Source: Anastatus disparis
Taxonomy: Eukaryota > Arthropoda > Insecta > Hymenoptera > Eupelmidae
Direction of reading: 5' to 3'
DNA length: 64,000 nucleotides
NCBI GenBank assembly: GCA_017163975.1
Contig: JAFFSR010000010.1
Location: 3,284,001-3,348,000, forward strand
Below the pieces are notes generated by a model. It was not told the DNA's origin, did not search any database, and worked only from the letters and a program-made list of their open reading frames with translations. Positions 1 through 11,582 of this stretch are shown in pieces (positions within the stretch are counted from its first letter, which is position 1; every line of letters starts with the position of its first letter). Position numbers and translations under genes: made by a program.

Positions 1-81
1 TCATTGTATTTTAAAAAAACAAATACGAGTCTCTTATTAATTCGTATTCTGTCTGACGGATATAATACATTTTTTCATGCA

Positions 82-248
82 AAATGCTAATTCAAAGGTT
101 TAAAAAAAATAAAGGTATACAAACCGTAAATGCAAATATTTTCATCAGATCGAATGCGTCATTTTAAACTGTTATTTAGATTCCCTGGCGTCTTAATGTC
201 TTTGAATGAATTTTGAGCAAACTTCATCTATCTATTTTCGAAATCCAT
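82..248. repeat. Dispersed repeat, inverted copy near 59.3 kb
   Basis: About 165 bases reappear as a diverged reverse complement at 59247-59395. Shared words include GTTTGTATACC/GGTATACAAACC-type ends, TGCAAATATT and TTTGAATGAATTTT. No ORF is present. The family is unknown. Finding it at both ends of the window shows only that it is dispersed. Confidence 0.7.
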
Positions 249-464
249 TCAAAAAAAAATAAATTTCTGTAAGCGTTAATTTCTAATATTGTGTCTATCT
301 TGAATACCCAAAAACGCGATCAGTTCCTAATATATGATCAAAAATAAATAAGTTAATTACTGATAATGTATAAAAAGAAATAACAATTAAAAAATTACTA
401 TATTTAAATTATATATTTTTTAATATAAAATTATCGATTTCTTTTAAAATACAGTTTCAAACGT
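249..464. other. AT-rich spacer, nothing recognised
   Basis: A/T-rich sequence between the dispersed repeat and the first large palindrome. No coding potential, RNA gene or clear repeat was found. Confidence 0.5.
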
Positions 465-1120
465 TAATAAATCATGGTGTTCAAAAATGAAATTTAAATC
501 GAGAACTCTCCTACTGTTGATTTTATTGTTTCTATCTTGGATATAATTCAAGAGTATTTTCATAAAATTAAAAAAATCCTTAGAGCGCTTTTTTATAAAT
601 CAAGGAAAAACGATTATTTTATAAGTTTATAAAATTATCAATTTTTAACAAACATAAATATATATTTTTACTTTTCTAAAAAAATTATTCCAATATTAAT
701 ATATTCTTATCAATATGTAACATAAAAATAAGTAAATAAACACATTGAAGTTATTTTGTATAACTGTTATTTAAAAGTTTCAAAAATTTGGAAAAAATTC
801 TTTAAATTTTGACAAAATTATATTTTGAACAATTTTAATATTTACATACCTACATATATGTATTAAATCAAACACATTGTTTGTACATATATTATGTAAC
901 GATACAGCATGTGCATATGTAAATATTATAATTATTCAAAATATAATTTTCTTGTCTGTTCAAAATATGAAATCTGGTCCAATTTTTAAATCCTTCAAAC
1001 CAAAAGCAATACCAAATAATTTCAATGTGATTATTCACTTATTTTTATGTTACATATTTATAAAAATATATTAATATTGAAATTGAAAAATATTCCTATC
1101 GATCTTACAGTCAAATAAAA

Positions 1121-1160
<40 letters not shown>

Positions 1161-1885
1161 CAAAGATAGACAGTCCGAACACCCTTGTTTATAATCACCC
1201 CTGAAGAATAATCTCGAATAAAATCTTAAAATTAACTGAGTTGATCCCTGAAAATAAATAATTAGTAACAAACGATCTAACTGCCCCCCACCACCAAAAA
1301 TCCTTGATTCGATTGCAAACTCTACTCTTCTTAAAACTGTCCGAAGTTTCGAGCACGCTACTGCTTATCCTCAGGGACTGGAGTCCCTGAAGTTTGCAAT
1401 CGAATCAAGGATTTTTGGTGGTGGGGGAAGTCAGATTGTCTTTTACTAATTTTGTTTATTTTCAGGTTTCAACGCAGTTAATTTTAAGATTTTATTTCAG
1501 ATTATTCTTCGCAGGTGGTTACAAACAAGGACATTCTGAATATCCATCTTAGTTTATTTATTATTATTATATATTTTTATTTGACTATAAGACCCATACA
1601 AATATTCTTCAACTTACTTATTCTTTATTCGACATAAGTATTGTTTTTAATTTGGAATAATTTTTTTAGAAGAGTAAAAATATATATTTACGTTTGTTAA
1701 AAATTGATAATCTTATAAACTTATGAAAAAATCGTTTTTCCTTGATTTATAAAAAAGTGCTCTGAGGATTTTTTTAAAATTTTATGAAAATACTCTTGAA
1801 TTATATCCAAGATAGAAACAATAAAATCAACAGTAGGAGAGTTCTCGATTCAAACTTCACTTTTGAACACCGTGAAATAAATGCC
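465..1885. repeat. Large imperfect palindrome, about 1.4 kb
   Basis: The arms run from about 465 to 1320 and from about 1395 to 1885. Paired landmarks are GAGAACTCTCCTACTGTTGA with TCAACAGTAGGAGAGTTCTC, the TAATAAT tracts near 1130 and 1560, and TGGTGTTCAAAA with TTTTGAACACCG at the outer edges. The arms carry small indels, so this is an old fold-back structure. No target-site duplication could be fixed. The short ORFs inside are A/T-driven and not convincing genes. Confidence 0.8.
1284..1430. repeat. Near-perfect inner hairpin at the palindrome centre
   Basis: CCCCCACCACCAAAAATCC near 1284 pairs with GGATTTTTGGTGGTGGGGG near 1411, and ATTCGATTGCAAACT pairs with AGTTTGCAATCGAAT. The loop of about 70 bases contains its own short hairpin, CAGGGACTGGAGTCCCTG. 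These stems are much better preserved than the outer arms. Confidence 0.85.
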
Positions 1886-2240
1886 TATTTTAGTGATCAA
1901 TTTTTGTTATTTAAAAAAAATTATTCTGAAAATTTTTTCACATTAAATTTGTGTATACAAAGAATTTATTTTCGTATTTATTTTAGAGTAATAATAATAA
2001 AAAACTTGCTCGCCACAGGCTTAAAAAACACAGGCTTTTCAGAGTTTTGCTTCGCTCAGCTCTGAAATGCCCTCGGGCCTTGCATCGCAAAGCGATGCAA
2101 GATATACAGGAAGCTTAGCTTTTTGCATTTAAGGCACGACCGATGATGTTCACGCTTCGCGCTTGCCCTACATTTCTGCTTAATTTGGCAATTTTTTCGT
2201 GATAAGAAAAAAAAAAGTTTCATAGTCCTATTAAAAAAAT
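1886..2240. other. Unassigned spacer with small hairpins
   Basis: It contains short self-complementary words such as TTGCATCGCAAAGCGATGCAA near 2078-2098 and CTTCGCTCAGCTCTG. A minus-strand ORF of 89 codons overlaps this stretch and the adjoining palindrome. It has no recognisable domain and I do not call it a gene. Confidence 0.4.
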
Positions 2241-3355
2241 TCACCTGGATTTCCACGTCGATTTCACATGGATTCCATGTGGATTCGCATAGGAATCTAC
2301 GCGGATTACCCACGTGGATTCCCACGTAAAAAATCCATATGAATTTTATGAAAGCTATGTTGATTTTTTAAAATCCATATGGATTTTATGAAAGCTATGT
2401 TGATTAATGTTGTGAATCGTTAAAGTATCCATACGGATTTTATGAAATTTAAGTAGATTTTTAAGGAACCCGCATAGATTTTATAAAATTTGTGTTAATC
2501 TTATGTACTCCCCGTGGATTTTCAAGAAATCCATACGGATTTTTAGGTGATCAATGTAGATTTTTTACTTGGATATTTACATGGATTTAAATGAAAATTC
2601 ACGTGGGAATCCACATGGATATTATGAATAGGAAATAACTCGATATTTATTTCGAATTCAAAGTAAAAATCGAGAACGAGGTAAACCTCGTAATTTTAGC
2701 TCTTTGAAGATCAGAGAGCTTCTACGATTTAACTGAGAGTATTTTGGTCTCATATATCTGCGACTTCGAAATTCATATGATGGATCATAAAACTTAGAGA
2801 AACGCTACCTTGTGACTTACTGTCGAATTGATTATTGATTACGTCGATTCTATTTTGAATCTATAGGTGGCGTTTTTCTAAGTTTTGTGATCCCTCATAC
2901 TAGTATCAAAGACGTAGATATATAAGGCCAGAATACTCATAGTTGAATCGTAGAAGCTCTTCGATCTTCAAAGAGCTGCAACTACGAGGTTTTCCTCGTT
3001 TTTGGTTTTTACTTTGAATGCGAAATAAATATTGAGTTTCTTTCTATTCGAAATATCCATGTGGATTTCCACATAGATTTTCATTTAAATCCACGTGGAC
3101 ATCCAAGTAAAAAATCTACGTGGATTACCTAAAAATCCACATGGATTTCCAAATATCCACATGGATTTTTTAAAAATCCACGAGGAGTACATAAAATTAA
3201 CACAGATTTTATAAAATCCATGAGGGTTCCTTGAAAGTCTACATAGATTCCATAAAAATCATATGGATTCTTTAACAATCCACGAGGGTTTTATAAAATC
3301 CATATGGCTTTCATAAAATCCACATGGATTTTTTTACGTGGGAATCCACGTGGGT
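2241..3355. repeat. Palindrome made of arrayed 12-bp palindromes
   Basis: Both arms (about 2241-2640 and 3045-3355) are filled with variants of a 12-mer that is itself a palindrome, ATCCACGTGGAT, ATCCATATGGAT or ATCCACATGGAT. They are spaced irregularly at roughly 15-30 bases and joined by TTTTATGAAA-type linkers. The arms are also inverted repeats of each other around the element at 2643-3043. Each unit centres on an E-box-like CANNTG, but nothing shows that this is functional. Confidence 0.85.
2643..3043. mobile_element. Palindromic MITE-like element, copy 1
   Basis: About 400 bases with long terminal inverted repeats. One end carries CGAGGTAAACCTCG and CTCTTTGAAGATC; the other carries GATCTTCAAAGAG and CGAGGTTTTCCTCG. 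The interior also pairs, for example AAACTTAGAGAAACGC with GCGTTTTTCTAAGTTT. A second copy lies at 32555-32955. There is no ORF. Because it sits exactly in the middle of the 12-mer array, the array arms may belong to the same larger element. Confidence 0.75.
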
Positions 3356-3359
3356 AACT

Positions 3360-3435
3360 ACTAAGGGGGTTAAATTTATCACATTCCATGAATTGCTTTT
3401 GATCATGACGAGTCCAAATCTGACATGACTATTCA
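3360..3435 (-). pseudogene. Decayed exon fragment with PHD-like spacing
   Basis: This joins in frame with 12171-12360 if the CACTA-like element between them and one copy of its 2-bp duplication are removed. On the minus strand it encodes CQIWTRHDQKQFMECDKF, preceded by a TAG stop. The pattern C-x2-W-x10-C-x2-F fits the first half of a PHD zinc finger (C-x2-C-x8-12-C-x2-C) with the second and fourth ligands lost. That resemblance is inferred from spacing only. The fragment ends at the palindrome beginning near 3355. Confidence 0.35.
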
Positions 3436-5024
3436 CACGGAGAAAATACCTAAAATGAATGTATTAACTTGAGTGAGTATTAGAAAAAACATTACCATTC
3501 GTTTTTTAATTGATACTCAGTACATATTTTAAGACGACCTATATTAGTATATTTTTTAACGCGATTTGTCCCAAGAAATATTTGTTAGAGTACAGAATTT
3601 TTCCGTACTACGGGACTAAGTTATCTTATACTAACATAATACCTATTTAATACTTACTGCGGCGCTATCGAGTATGAAACTTCAATACAACTAATTCATC
3701 ATAGCGTAACAACCATTAAATTGTATAACAATTTTCTACAGTCGATGAATATAATATTAATCATATAATATTTAACAAATTTAAATTAGTAATAATTAAT
3801 TTTTAACTTAAGTTGATTATTTTAAAACGGAGAAGGGCAGATGAATTTTTTCGCCACAATAAAAGAATTTGTAAGATTCACCCATTAATCAAGACTTAAA
3901 GGCTTTTTTGCAACTAAAAAAAGCTTTAAAGAAATTTGAAAAAGATCATATCCAACGTATTTTAAGCTATTCTTTTGAATAGTGATACCGAATTTTTACT
4001 AAAATATTTCTGAAAAAAATATGGCGTGTTTTTCACGAAATAAAGTAAAAAAATTTTGAAATTTTGAAATTTTGAATCTTTTTTATAATGAAAACGCAAT
4101 GGCAATAATTTGAATCACTACAAAAAAGTGTAATTGATATGCAAACATCATGGAAGAATTTATGACCCTAAAATATTTTTAAACTTTTCAAAATGACCAT
4201 ATTTCATAAAATCTCAAAAAACGGAATTTTTAAACAAGCTTTTTTTCGGATAACTTTTCAAGATTTATTGTCAAATAAAAAATGGTTTCAAAGAATTTGA
4301 AAAGGGCCAAATTAGCTAAATTAATTAAACTTATATTATTTAATTTTCCCTAAATTAGTTAAATTTAGGGTTAAATTATTAAAGTTTAATAAAAGGGTTA
4401 GCAAGAACCGAATTAGTAAAAAGAATATCATCAATAAAAAATCTCAAAGAGGGACATATTTACCCGACATTTTTCAAGCTGTTCTTTCGCATTTTGAATA
4501 CAAAGATCAAGTAAAATGCTTAAACAAATATAATGGTTTTTGATGAACAAGAATGGTCATATTGAAATTCAAATATTACCTTCATAAATTATAATTTGGA
4601 AATAGTTTTGAGCATCAATTACTAATACATTCAGCTGTTCAAATTTAATAACATTTTCGTAATTTCAATAAATCATTAACTTCTTGAAATAATTTTGTAC
4701 CTTCAAACAGGGCCAAAAATAATACTCATATGATTCATTTATAGTTATACTATTGTTATGATTGGTGTTTTCATGTGGGTATATTTTTTCATATTTCCAT
4801 GAGAATTTCCACGTTACCCTGTATAACATCAATGTTCATCAAGTAATATGTATGCATTATACGTTTGTAAAGGTCTTCACTAAAAAATCGCTTACCTGAT
4901 TCGTAATTATTTTCCTCACATAACGAACATTGCAATATTTTATATTGAGTTGCGTATTTTTTGGTATATACGTTTTATTGTACATTAAACATTTCTATGC
5001 TGTGAATGGGATATGCTTTTTAAA

Positions 5025-6450
5025 ATGTCACCAAAGCGATCAAAGACTATTTCTAATTCCAAAGATGAATAGTATACTTCTGACGAAGATGAATCAGTGG
5101 AAATACCAAATCCAGATAACTCTGATTGTTCAGATGATTCGGATTCTAATGATAACACTGTTGAAGAACCAAAAAATATCACTTATCATAAAGCTAAAAT
5201 AAATTATGGAGTAGACCGAGCTAGGTTAAAAAAAGATCATATTTTCCATTGGGTACATGGTGAAAAAATATATTCTTATAAGTATGAAAAGAAAATTCTT
5301 TTGTTTGATCATGTAAAAAGAAAAATTCTCGAAAGTTAACCAATTCAATTATTTAAAACTTTTTTTTTTAACCGAGATAAAAGAGTACTTCATTGATGCT
5401 TGTCGAGAAAATGGTTTTAACCTAGAAATGAATGATTTGAATACTTTCATAGGAATTATCATGCTCACTTCTTTCAACACTCAAAAATCACAAAGAGACT
5501 ACTGGTCAACAGATCCTTTTTTAGTATGTCCAGTAGTTTCTTCGGCAATGTCCCGTAAGAACTTTGAAACTATAAAACAAAATTTGAAATACACGAAAGC
5601 GACTGAAATGATCCGAATGATAAAGCGTAGCGTGTTCGTCCAATCATGAAAATATTTCAGAAAAATATTTTAACTTTTGGCATTTAGCAAACTGCTTGGT
5701 CAATTGACGAGGTGATAGCTAAATTTTGTGCAAGAACATCATTGAAACAGTTTATTCGCGAGGAACCAGTACGCTTTGAGCTCAAATTTTGGGGACTTTG
5801 CACAGTTGAAAGAAACTTACTGAATTTTGATCTGTATTGTGAGAAAAATTCACCAGTTAGTGATAAATTAGGTAAGTGTGCATTAGGTTCTTGCATAGTG
5901 CTCAATTTACTTGAGCCGTTTTTTGCAAAGACATCCACCGGAAAAATTCCTTTGTACCATCTTTATTTTGAAAATTTTTCTACCAATTTAGATATTGTTG
6001 TACATATTAACAATCTAAAATTAAAACGTACTGATACTATTAGAGAGTACCAAATGAGTGAAAAGAATATCATTAATAAAAAATCTCAAAGAGGGACACA
6101 TGCAGTGAAGTATGATGTTAATAGTGGAATAAACTATGTAACTATTATGGACTCAAAATTAGTATTGGTTGTATCTACAACTGCTAAAGTGACTGCTTAC
6201 TACCTAAAAGAAGATATTATGCTAATGCGAAAATAAAAATAGATACATAATTTCCTCAAGCATTCCATCTTTACGATCGTTTCATGGGTGGCGTAGATTT
6301 GCAAGGTGGACACTGTAATAATGTTACGCCGAGCATACGTTCAAAAAATGGGCTAGGGTGGTTTTTATTCGATTGATTCAGACTGCAATCGTGAATTTAG
6401 TAGTTATTTTCAATGCATATGGAGATGATTTTAGTGCATTTTTTGTGTGA
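5025..6450 (+). pseudogene. piggyBac-family transposase, decayed
   Basis: This is the remnant of the enzyme that cuts and reinserts its element at TTAA sites. It starts at ATG 5025 with an acidic, Ser/Asp-rich N-terminus that already contains a stop. A frameshift falls in the T-run near 5360. Next come a segment beginning FIGIIMLTSFNTQKSQRDYW (about 5446) and the DDE region starting SIDEVIAKF, followed by WGLCTVE. The later blocks are LYFENFSTNLD and MGGVDLQGG. By alignment from family knowledge, the first and third catalytic Asp remain (5706-5708 and 6296-6298), while the second position reads Glu (5970-5972). At least three frame breaks rule out activity. The C-terminal Cys-rich zinc finger of the family is not visible. 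Confidence 0.85.
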
Positions 6451-6718
6451 ATAGGCCCTATGGACGGAGATATAGACATTTATTCGAAAATGTAGTGAAA
6501 AGAAGTCTTTATAATAATTTGAATAACTAAACAACTAAGACTCTTACAGAAAATTGTATAGAAAATAAAAAAAAGAACAGGTTAAAAACTTTAATTTAAG
6601 CCTTATTGCATAAAAAAATCTCATATGGTTCAAAAGTTATAAGAGATTCAAATATGCTAATAAAATAGGGTAAAAATTTGATCGTATGTAACATGCTAGA
6701 AATATTAATATAAATATA
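6451..6718. repeat. Inverted arm beside the mariner insertion
   Basis: GGCCCTATGGACGGA, AATTTAAGCCTTATTGCAT and neighbouring words return as reverse complement at 9960-10170. Before the mariner-like insertion these two arms lay almost back to back, making a palindrome at the right of the piggyBac-like element. Confidence 0.7.
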
Positions 6719-7229
6719 CAGGGTGTCCCATTTTAACGAAACCATCGAGATATTTTCGACAGTTTGCGTTGTATAAAGAAATTGTTCAGACGAAAGTTAT
6801 TCGAGACAATGAGGGCTATCTTTCTATGAAATCAGTTTTGACCTTGAGATTTGTTTTCAAGGTTATTTGAAGGTCAAAGTGATTTTTTGAATTGAAACCC
6901 TTATTTTTCATCCTGGATTCGGAAAGAGCAATAAATTCTACGTTCAGATAAGGTATTATGTGTGGGGTGCGGTTGACCCCTCCGAGGTCATGTAGGGGTC
7001 AAATTTATTATTTTCTTCATCCATGCACACGAATGATCGGGCGAGGGTGAGGTTAATAATAATAATAATAATGATAATAATAACCTAATAACCTAAAACC
7101 CCAATAGCCCGCTATCCCAAATAACCAAAATCCAATAACCCAAATAAATAAAGGTCCGTTCATCTGAAAATTTGCTCATTACGTGTGTTCATACCACAAT
7201 TAGGTACGTGAATCAATCTAACCAATCTA

Positions 7230-8097
7230 GGCAAAAAGAGAGGCAAGGTATTGATTACCCAGCCAATTAAGGCAGGGTGGTAAAGCCCAGCCGATCAAGG
7301 TAAGACTATGGTTACCCAGCCAATGAAGGCAAGGAATTGATTACCCAGCCAATTAAGGCAAGGTGAGAATGCCCAGCCGATCAAGGCAAGACGATGGCTA
7401 CCCAGCCAATTAACGGGATGTCGGAGCTGCAGTAATCGAGTTTTGCTTTTTTTATTTTTTCAATATCTTTTTAAATTCATAAATTTAACAAATATAATGA
7501 CTTGTCCGCACTAAAGCTATATTAATACAATAAATTTTGTTAAAATAAAAAATCATTTGGACGTGTTGTTTTTTTATGAGCTTGGATTGGAAATTAGATA
7601 TCAAACTCGACAAACCTAACCTTAAAATACGATACATTGAAAGTTTTTATTATAACTTTGTATGTATAATATATTTTGGTGAATTTCTTGAGTTGTCCGC
7701 ACTAGAGTTTAATCTTACAAATTTTTTCTTTGTAGAAAAAAAACTTGATTAAACGCATCGTTTATTCATAAGTTAGGATTGGAAATATTATTAGAAGGCG
7801 GGCAGCTTCGTCATGCTCTTAAGGCAAGGTGGGAACGCCCAACTGACCAAGGCAAGACGATGGCTACCCAGCCAATGAAGGCAAGGAATTGATCATCCAG
7901 CCAATTAAGGTAAGGTGGGAACGCCCAGCCGATCAAGGCAAGATGATGGCTACCCAGCCAATGAAGGCCAGGAATTGATTACCCTGCCAATTAAGGCAAG
8001 GTGGGAACGCCCAGCCGATTAAGGCGATACGATGGCTACCCAGTCAATAAAAGCAAGGTATTGATTACCCAGCCAATTAAGGCAAGGTGGGAATGCA
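7230..8097 (+). repeat. Minisatellite inside the mariner-like element
   Basis: Alternating units of about 20-28 bases: CCCAGCCAATTAAGGCAAGG, CCCAGCCGATCAAGGCAAG and GATGGCTACCCAGCCAATGA. The array is interrupted by the TTAA-family element at 7414-7818, whose TTAA lies inside one unit. It is not a CRISPR array: there is no constant repeat with unique spacers. Confidence 0.88.
7414..7818. mobile_element. TTAA-flanked MITE, family T1
   Basis: Bounded by TTAA at 7410-7413 and 7819-7822. Removing the element restores a minisatellite unit (CCCAGCCAATTAAGGCAAGG), so the boundary is secure. The ends are CGGGATGTCGGAGCTGC and CTTCGTCATGCTC, an imperfect inverted pair. A 403-bp copy lies at 58297-58699, and related sequence forms the inside of the CACTA-like elements at 3436 and 21538. 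It is non-coding, and its TTAA choice suggests piggyBac- or Kolobok-type mobilisation. Confidence 0.85.
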
Positions 8098-8102
8098 AAC
8101 AT

Positions 8103-9176
8103 TTATCTCATAAGATTTTCAAAAATAGCCCCGTTTAAATTTATGCAATGTTGAATTTTACGTTCCAAGTTTTCATTTGTGGACAACAAAACGTGACGCG
8201 GAATAACTCTACAAGCTTGTGTAATGCGTTGCATCATATCTTGCCATGTTGTTGGTTGCTGTGTATAAACAACATTTTTCAAGTAGCCCCATAAAAAGAA
8301 ATCTGGATTAGTCAGATCTGATGATCTTGGACATCACTAAGTAATGTTACTACCAATGCCTATCCATCGTCTTCGGTATCGTTGGTTCAAAAAGTGACGA
8401 ACCATCAGTGAGCGATGTCACGATGCACCATCATGTTGTAGCCATAATCTACGTCTTGTTTACAAGTCCACATCTTCCAATAATTCTGGTAACTCATTCT
8501 GCAGGAAATCAAGATATGCTGCACCGTTGACATTCCCATCGAAAAAATAAAGTCCTATAAGATAACCATTTATTATACCGTACCAAACTACGAGGCTCCA
8601 TCTATGCTGATTATCAACATGACGTACCCAATGAGGGTTCTGGATAGACCGATAATAACTATTATGTCGATTGAGTTGCCCATTACCATGAAATGTAGCT
8701 TCGTCTGAAAACATTACGTATCCAAAAAATTCAGGATCTTTACAGATACTTGCTTGTGCCCAATTGCAGAATTCGAGTCTGCGGCAGACATCATCTGGCA
8801 TCAAAGCTTGAGTCAAAGTTATTCGATACGGATGAAATCTGTAAAGCCGAAAAATTTGACCAGCTGTTGATCTTGGGATTCCAGTACGTCTCTTAATGTC
8901 ACGCAAAGAGATATGATGATCCAAATCAACCATTGTCAAAACGACGAGAATTCGTGGATCATCGTTGTTCTGTATCATAATGCGACGACGATTTCTGCGT
9001 ATTCGTGGTCGACGTCTCTCTCTTCGCTCAATGATTCGGATTCTCACGTAGTCCGGGTAGTGAAGCCTCTCTGGGTAATTTTGGCGGTAATACCTTGCCG
9101 CAGCACGATATCGGCCTTGATATGCCCCGAGAGACAATAGAATGTCAACAATTTCGTTTTTCGAATAATCCGGCAT
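8103..9176 (-). pseudogene. Tc1/mariner-like transposase with in-frame stops
   Basis: This is a DDE-fold transposase of the type widespread in insects, with a DUF4817-like helix-turn-helix at the N-terminus (YSKNEIVDILLSLGAYQGRY). A basic linker, RRPRIRRNRRR, and a second HTH around SLRDIKRRTGIPRSTAGQIF follow. Catalytic blocks are visible at FSDEATF, LQHDGA and SSDLTNPDFFLWG, giving Asp at all three positions. The frame stays open in register over 358 codons from ATG 9176 to TAA 8103-8105, apart from four stops: TAA 8460-8462, TGA in GAS*H, and a TAG-TGA pair before CPRSSD. Having stops but no frameshift suggests fairly recent point decay. Confidence 0.9.
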
Positions 9177-10856
9177 ATTTGGTCCTTTTGAGTCGCTAGA
9201 CTCTAAGAAATGTCCACGTATCCTGAGAAAGGCTGTTCACGAGTCACCTCTGTCATAAGTAATATTAAAGAAGTGTTATTTAACGATTTAGATGAAACTT
9301 TGTAGGCTTGTCCATAACCACGCCAGAGAAAAGAATAAAAATAATTTGTTTTCCCACAAGATGGAAAATAATTCTCCTCATAAAGACTTCGAATACATAA
9401 ATTTGGCTCTGAAAATCAAAATGGAGTTTAAACTCAATTTTACCGTTATTTGACCCCTACTATTACCTACAACTCAAGACAATTTTGTTGAAGTTTCTTT
9501 CCGAATCCGGAATAAAAAAATTAGGTTTTGAAGAAAACAGTGGACCTTTTTTATTTATTTTGGTTATTGGGTTATTGGGTTTTGGTTATTTGAGTTATTG
9601 TTATTATTATTAACCTCACCCTTGCCCGATCATTCGTGTGGTGAGAGATGAAGAAAATAATAAATTTGACCCCTACATGACCTTGGAGGGGTCAACCGCA
9701 CCCCACACATAATACCTTATCTGAACGTAGAATTTATTGCTCTTTCCGAATCCAGGATAAAAAATAAGGGTTTCAATTCAAAAAATCACTTTGACCTTCA
9801 AATAACCTTGAAAACAAATCTCAAGGTCAAAACTGATTTCATAGAAAGATAGCCCTCATTGTCCCGAATAACTTTCGTCTGAACAATTTCTTTATACAAC
9901 GCAAACTGTCGAAAATATCTCGATGGTTTCGTTAAAATGGGACACTCTGTATAGTAATTTTCAATTAGGCGCAACTTTTAAACTATAGAAATTTTTTTGA
10001 TGCAATAAGGCTTAAATTTAATCTTTTAAATTTTTAGTATCATCTATATATTTTTCTGTAAAAGTTTTAATTGTTTAGCTATTTAAATATTTACAATCGC
10101 TTCTTTTCTCTATATTTTCGAAGAAATGTCTATATTTCTGTCCATGGGGCCTATTAGCATGAAAGAAAAAATATGGGTTCATTTTTTTTCATCAAATAAT
10201 CATATCCTGCAGTTTCAGCCAAATCCATTTCCCAGAGGTCAAATACTCTCTTTGTTAGCTGTATTTTAGCAAACAATCGATATCACCATTCGAAAAAACA
10301 GCTCAAAATGCGTCGGATATGATCTTTTTCAAATTTTTTCAAACCTTTTTTTTAGTTGCAAAAAAGCCCTCTAAAAAGCTGTTTGAAAAATTGTTTATTG
10401 AAATTTGAATTTTTTGGGATTTTACGAAATATGGCCATTTTGAAGTAGTTAAAAATATTTTGGGATCATGAAAACAATTTTCCCGTAATATTTGAACATC
10501 GATTGCACTTTTTTGCAGTGTTTAAAATTATTGTCATTGCATTTTCCTTATAAAAAAAATTCCTAAAGTTAAAAATTTCCAAATTTCTTAACTTTTTTCG
10601 TGAAAAAGACATCATATTCTTCCTCAGAAGTATTTAAGCAAAAAGTCGGTATAACCGTTCGAAAGAACGGCTGAAAATACGTTGGATAAGATCTTTTTCA
10701 AATATTTTCAAACCTTTTTTTTAGTTAAAAAAAAGCCTTGAAACAGATATTAACAATTCGGTCTTGATCGTAAAGGGTTAAACTTGAGTGCAGACAACTC
10801 AAGAAATCCACCAAAATATTATACATAAAAAGTTATATACAAAATTTTAATGTATA

Positions 10857-11580
10857 TACGGAGAAAAATAGTGTAACAACTTTAGTTATGGATAGTAATA
10901 AAAATTACTATATTTTATAAGAGAGCTGGGACATTTAAGAATTATAAGGTTTTTTATTACATCTATAACAAATACTACTATGAGATTTGATAAGGTTGGC
11001 AACATCGTGTAAGAAGTGAAACTATATCTTATTAGAAAAATGTCTGTTACGTAGTAAAAATTATACTATAGTAAAATTTGATATGACAGAGTAAAAATAT
11101 TTAATATCTTAAAGCTATAAAAATAATAAGTTTCATTATGCATATAATAAATTTTACTTTTTTAAATAATGATGTCGAGTTGATAATTTGTAAATTTATT
11201 TCTAACAAAAATTTACTACCAAATTAAAAGTAGATCTGTAAAATATGTAGACGATTCTAAATTTCATAAGTAGCATGTCATGATGGCGCAGTCGGTAACG
11301 TTCACGCTTTGCATCTTCGAGGTACCCGATTCGATTCCACTCTAGGTCAGATTTTTTTCAAAGGTAATTTACTTAAAAAAAATTAAATTGGAAAGAATCA
11401 AATAACAAGTTTCGGGTTAAAAAAATGAATAAAATTTTTTTCTATGTATCTGTTTTCACAAATTTCACTATGTAAAATCGTAATTTTTCTTATAACGCAT
11501 AAATATCCCACTCTTCGTATACAATATATTAATTTTTTATACACTCTATAATTATATTTATTATAGCATTTCTCTCCGTG
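10857..11580. mobile_element. Short CACTA-like element, 724 bp
   Basis: The ends are TACGGAGAAAAATAG and TTTCTCTCCGTG, flanked by TA (10855-10856 and 11581-11582). The host is a T1-type repeat: the flanks rejoin as AATGTATAGTATTTTGAGG, matching the uninterrupted copies near 22110 (reverse complement) and 58490. It has no transposase but carries a tRNA-like segment near its middle. Confidence 0.78.
11281..11350 (+). other. tRNA-like segment (A and B boxes)
   Basis: TGGCGCAGTCGG matches the RNA polymerase III A box, and GATTCGATTCC, about 45 bases downstream, matches the B box. I could not pair a convincing acceptor stem, and the anticodon arm is unclear, so this is a tRNA-derived or SINE-head-like piece and not a functional tRNA gene. 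A related segment occurs in both arms of the palindrome at 56.4 and 57.2 kb. Confidence 0.55.
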
Positions 11581-11582
11581 TA

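Larger units (their letters stand above)
6719..9949. mobile_element. Tc1/mariner-like transposon with long terminal repeats
   Basis: The ends are CAGGGTGTCCCATTTTAACG and its reverse complement CGTTAAAATGGGACACTCTG, each flanked by TA (6717-6718 and 9950-9951). The terminal inverted repeats run for about 400 bases (6719 to about 7140, and about 9545 to 9949), including a TAA-rich tract and a CCCAATAACC-type tract. Inside are a minisatellite, a TTAA-family insertion and a minus-strand transposase. The TA duplication and the transposase fold agree on the superfamily. Confidence 0.92.
3881..10778. mobile_element. piggyBac-like transposon with long inverted ends
   Basis: The right end is GATCGTAAAGGG followed by TTAA (10779-10782); the left end is CCCATTAATCAAGAC preceded by TTCA (3877-3880), a decayed TTAA. 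The flanks join into a TTAA-family repeat: TTTGTAAGA on the left and ACTTGAGTGCAGACAACTC on the right match the uninterrupted copy at 58297-58699. The subterminal arms (about 3890-4300 and 10240-10760) are inverted repeats, as are 6450-6650 and 9960-10180. It carries a decayed piggyBac transposase and was later split by a Tc1/mariner-like element. Confidence 0.75.

Noticed and set aside
2056..2325. Cys-rich 89-codon minus-strand ORF
   Set aside because: Half of it lies in the 12-mer palindrome array, and the Cys pattern does not fit a known zinc finger.
7230..8097. CRISPR-like regular repeats
   Set aside because: The repeated words are continuous tandem units with internal variation, no unique spacers, and they lie in a eukaryotic transposon.
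8913..9140. Plus-strand ORF
   Set aside because: Shadow of the transposase gene on the other strand.
11281..11350. Functional tRNA gene
   Set aside because: A and B boxes are present, but acceptor and anticodon stems do not pair convincingly.
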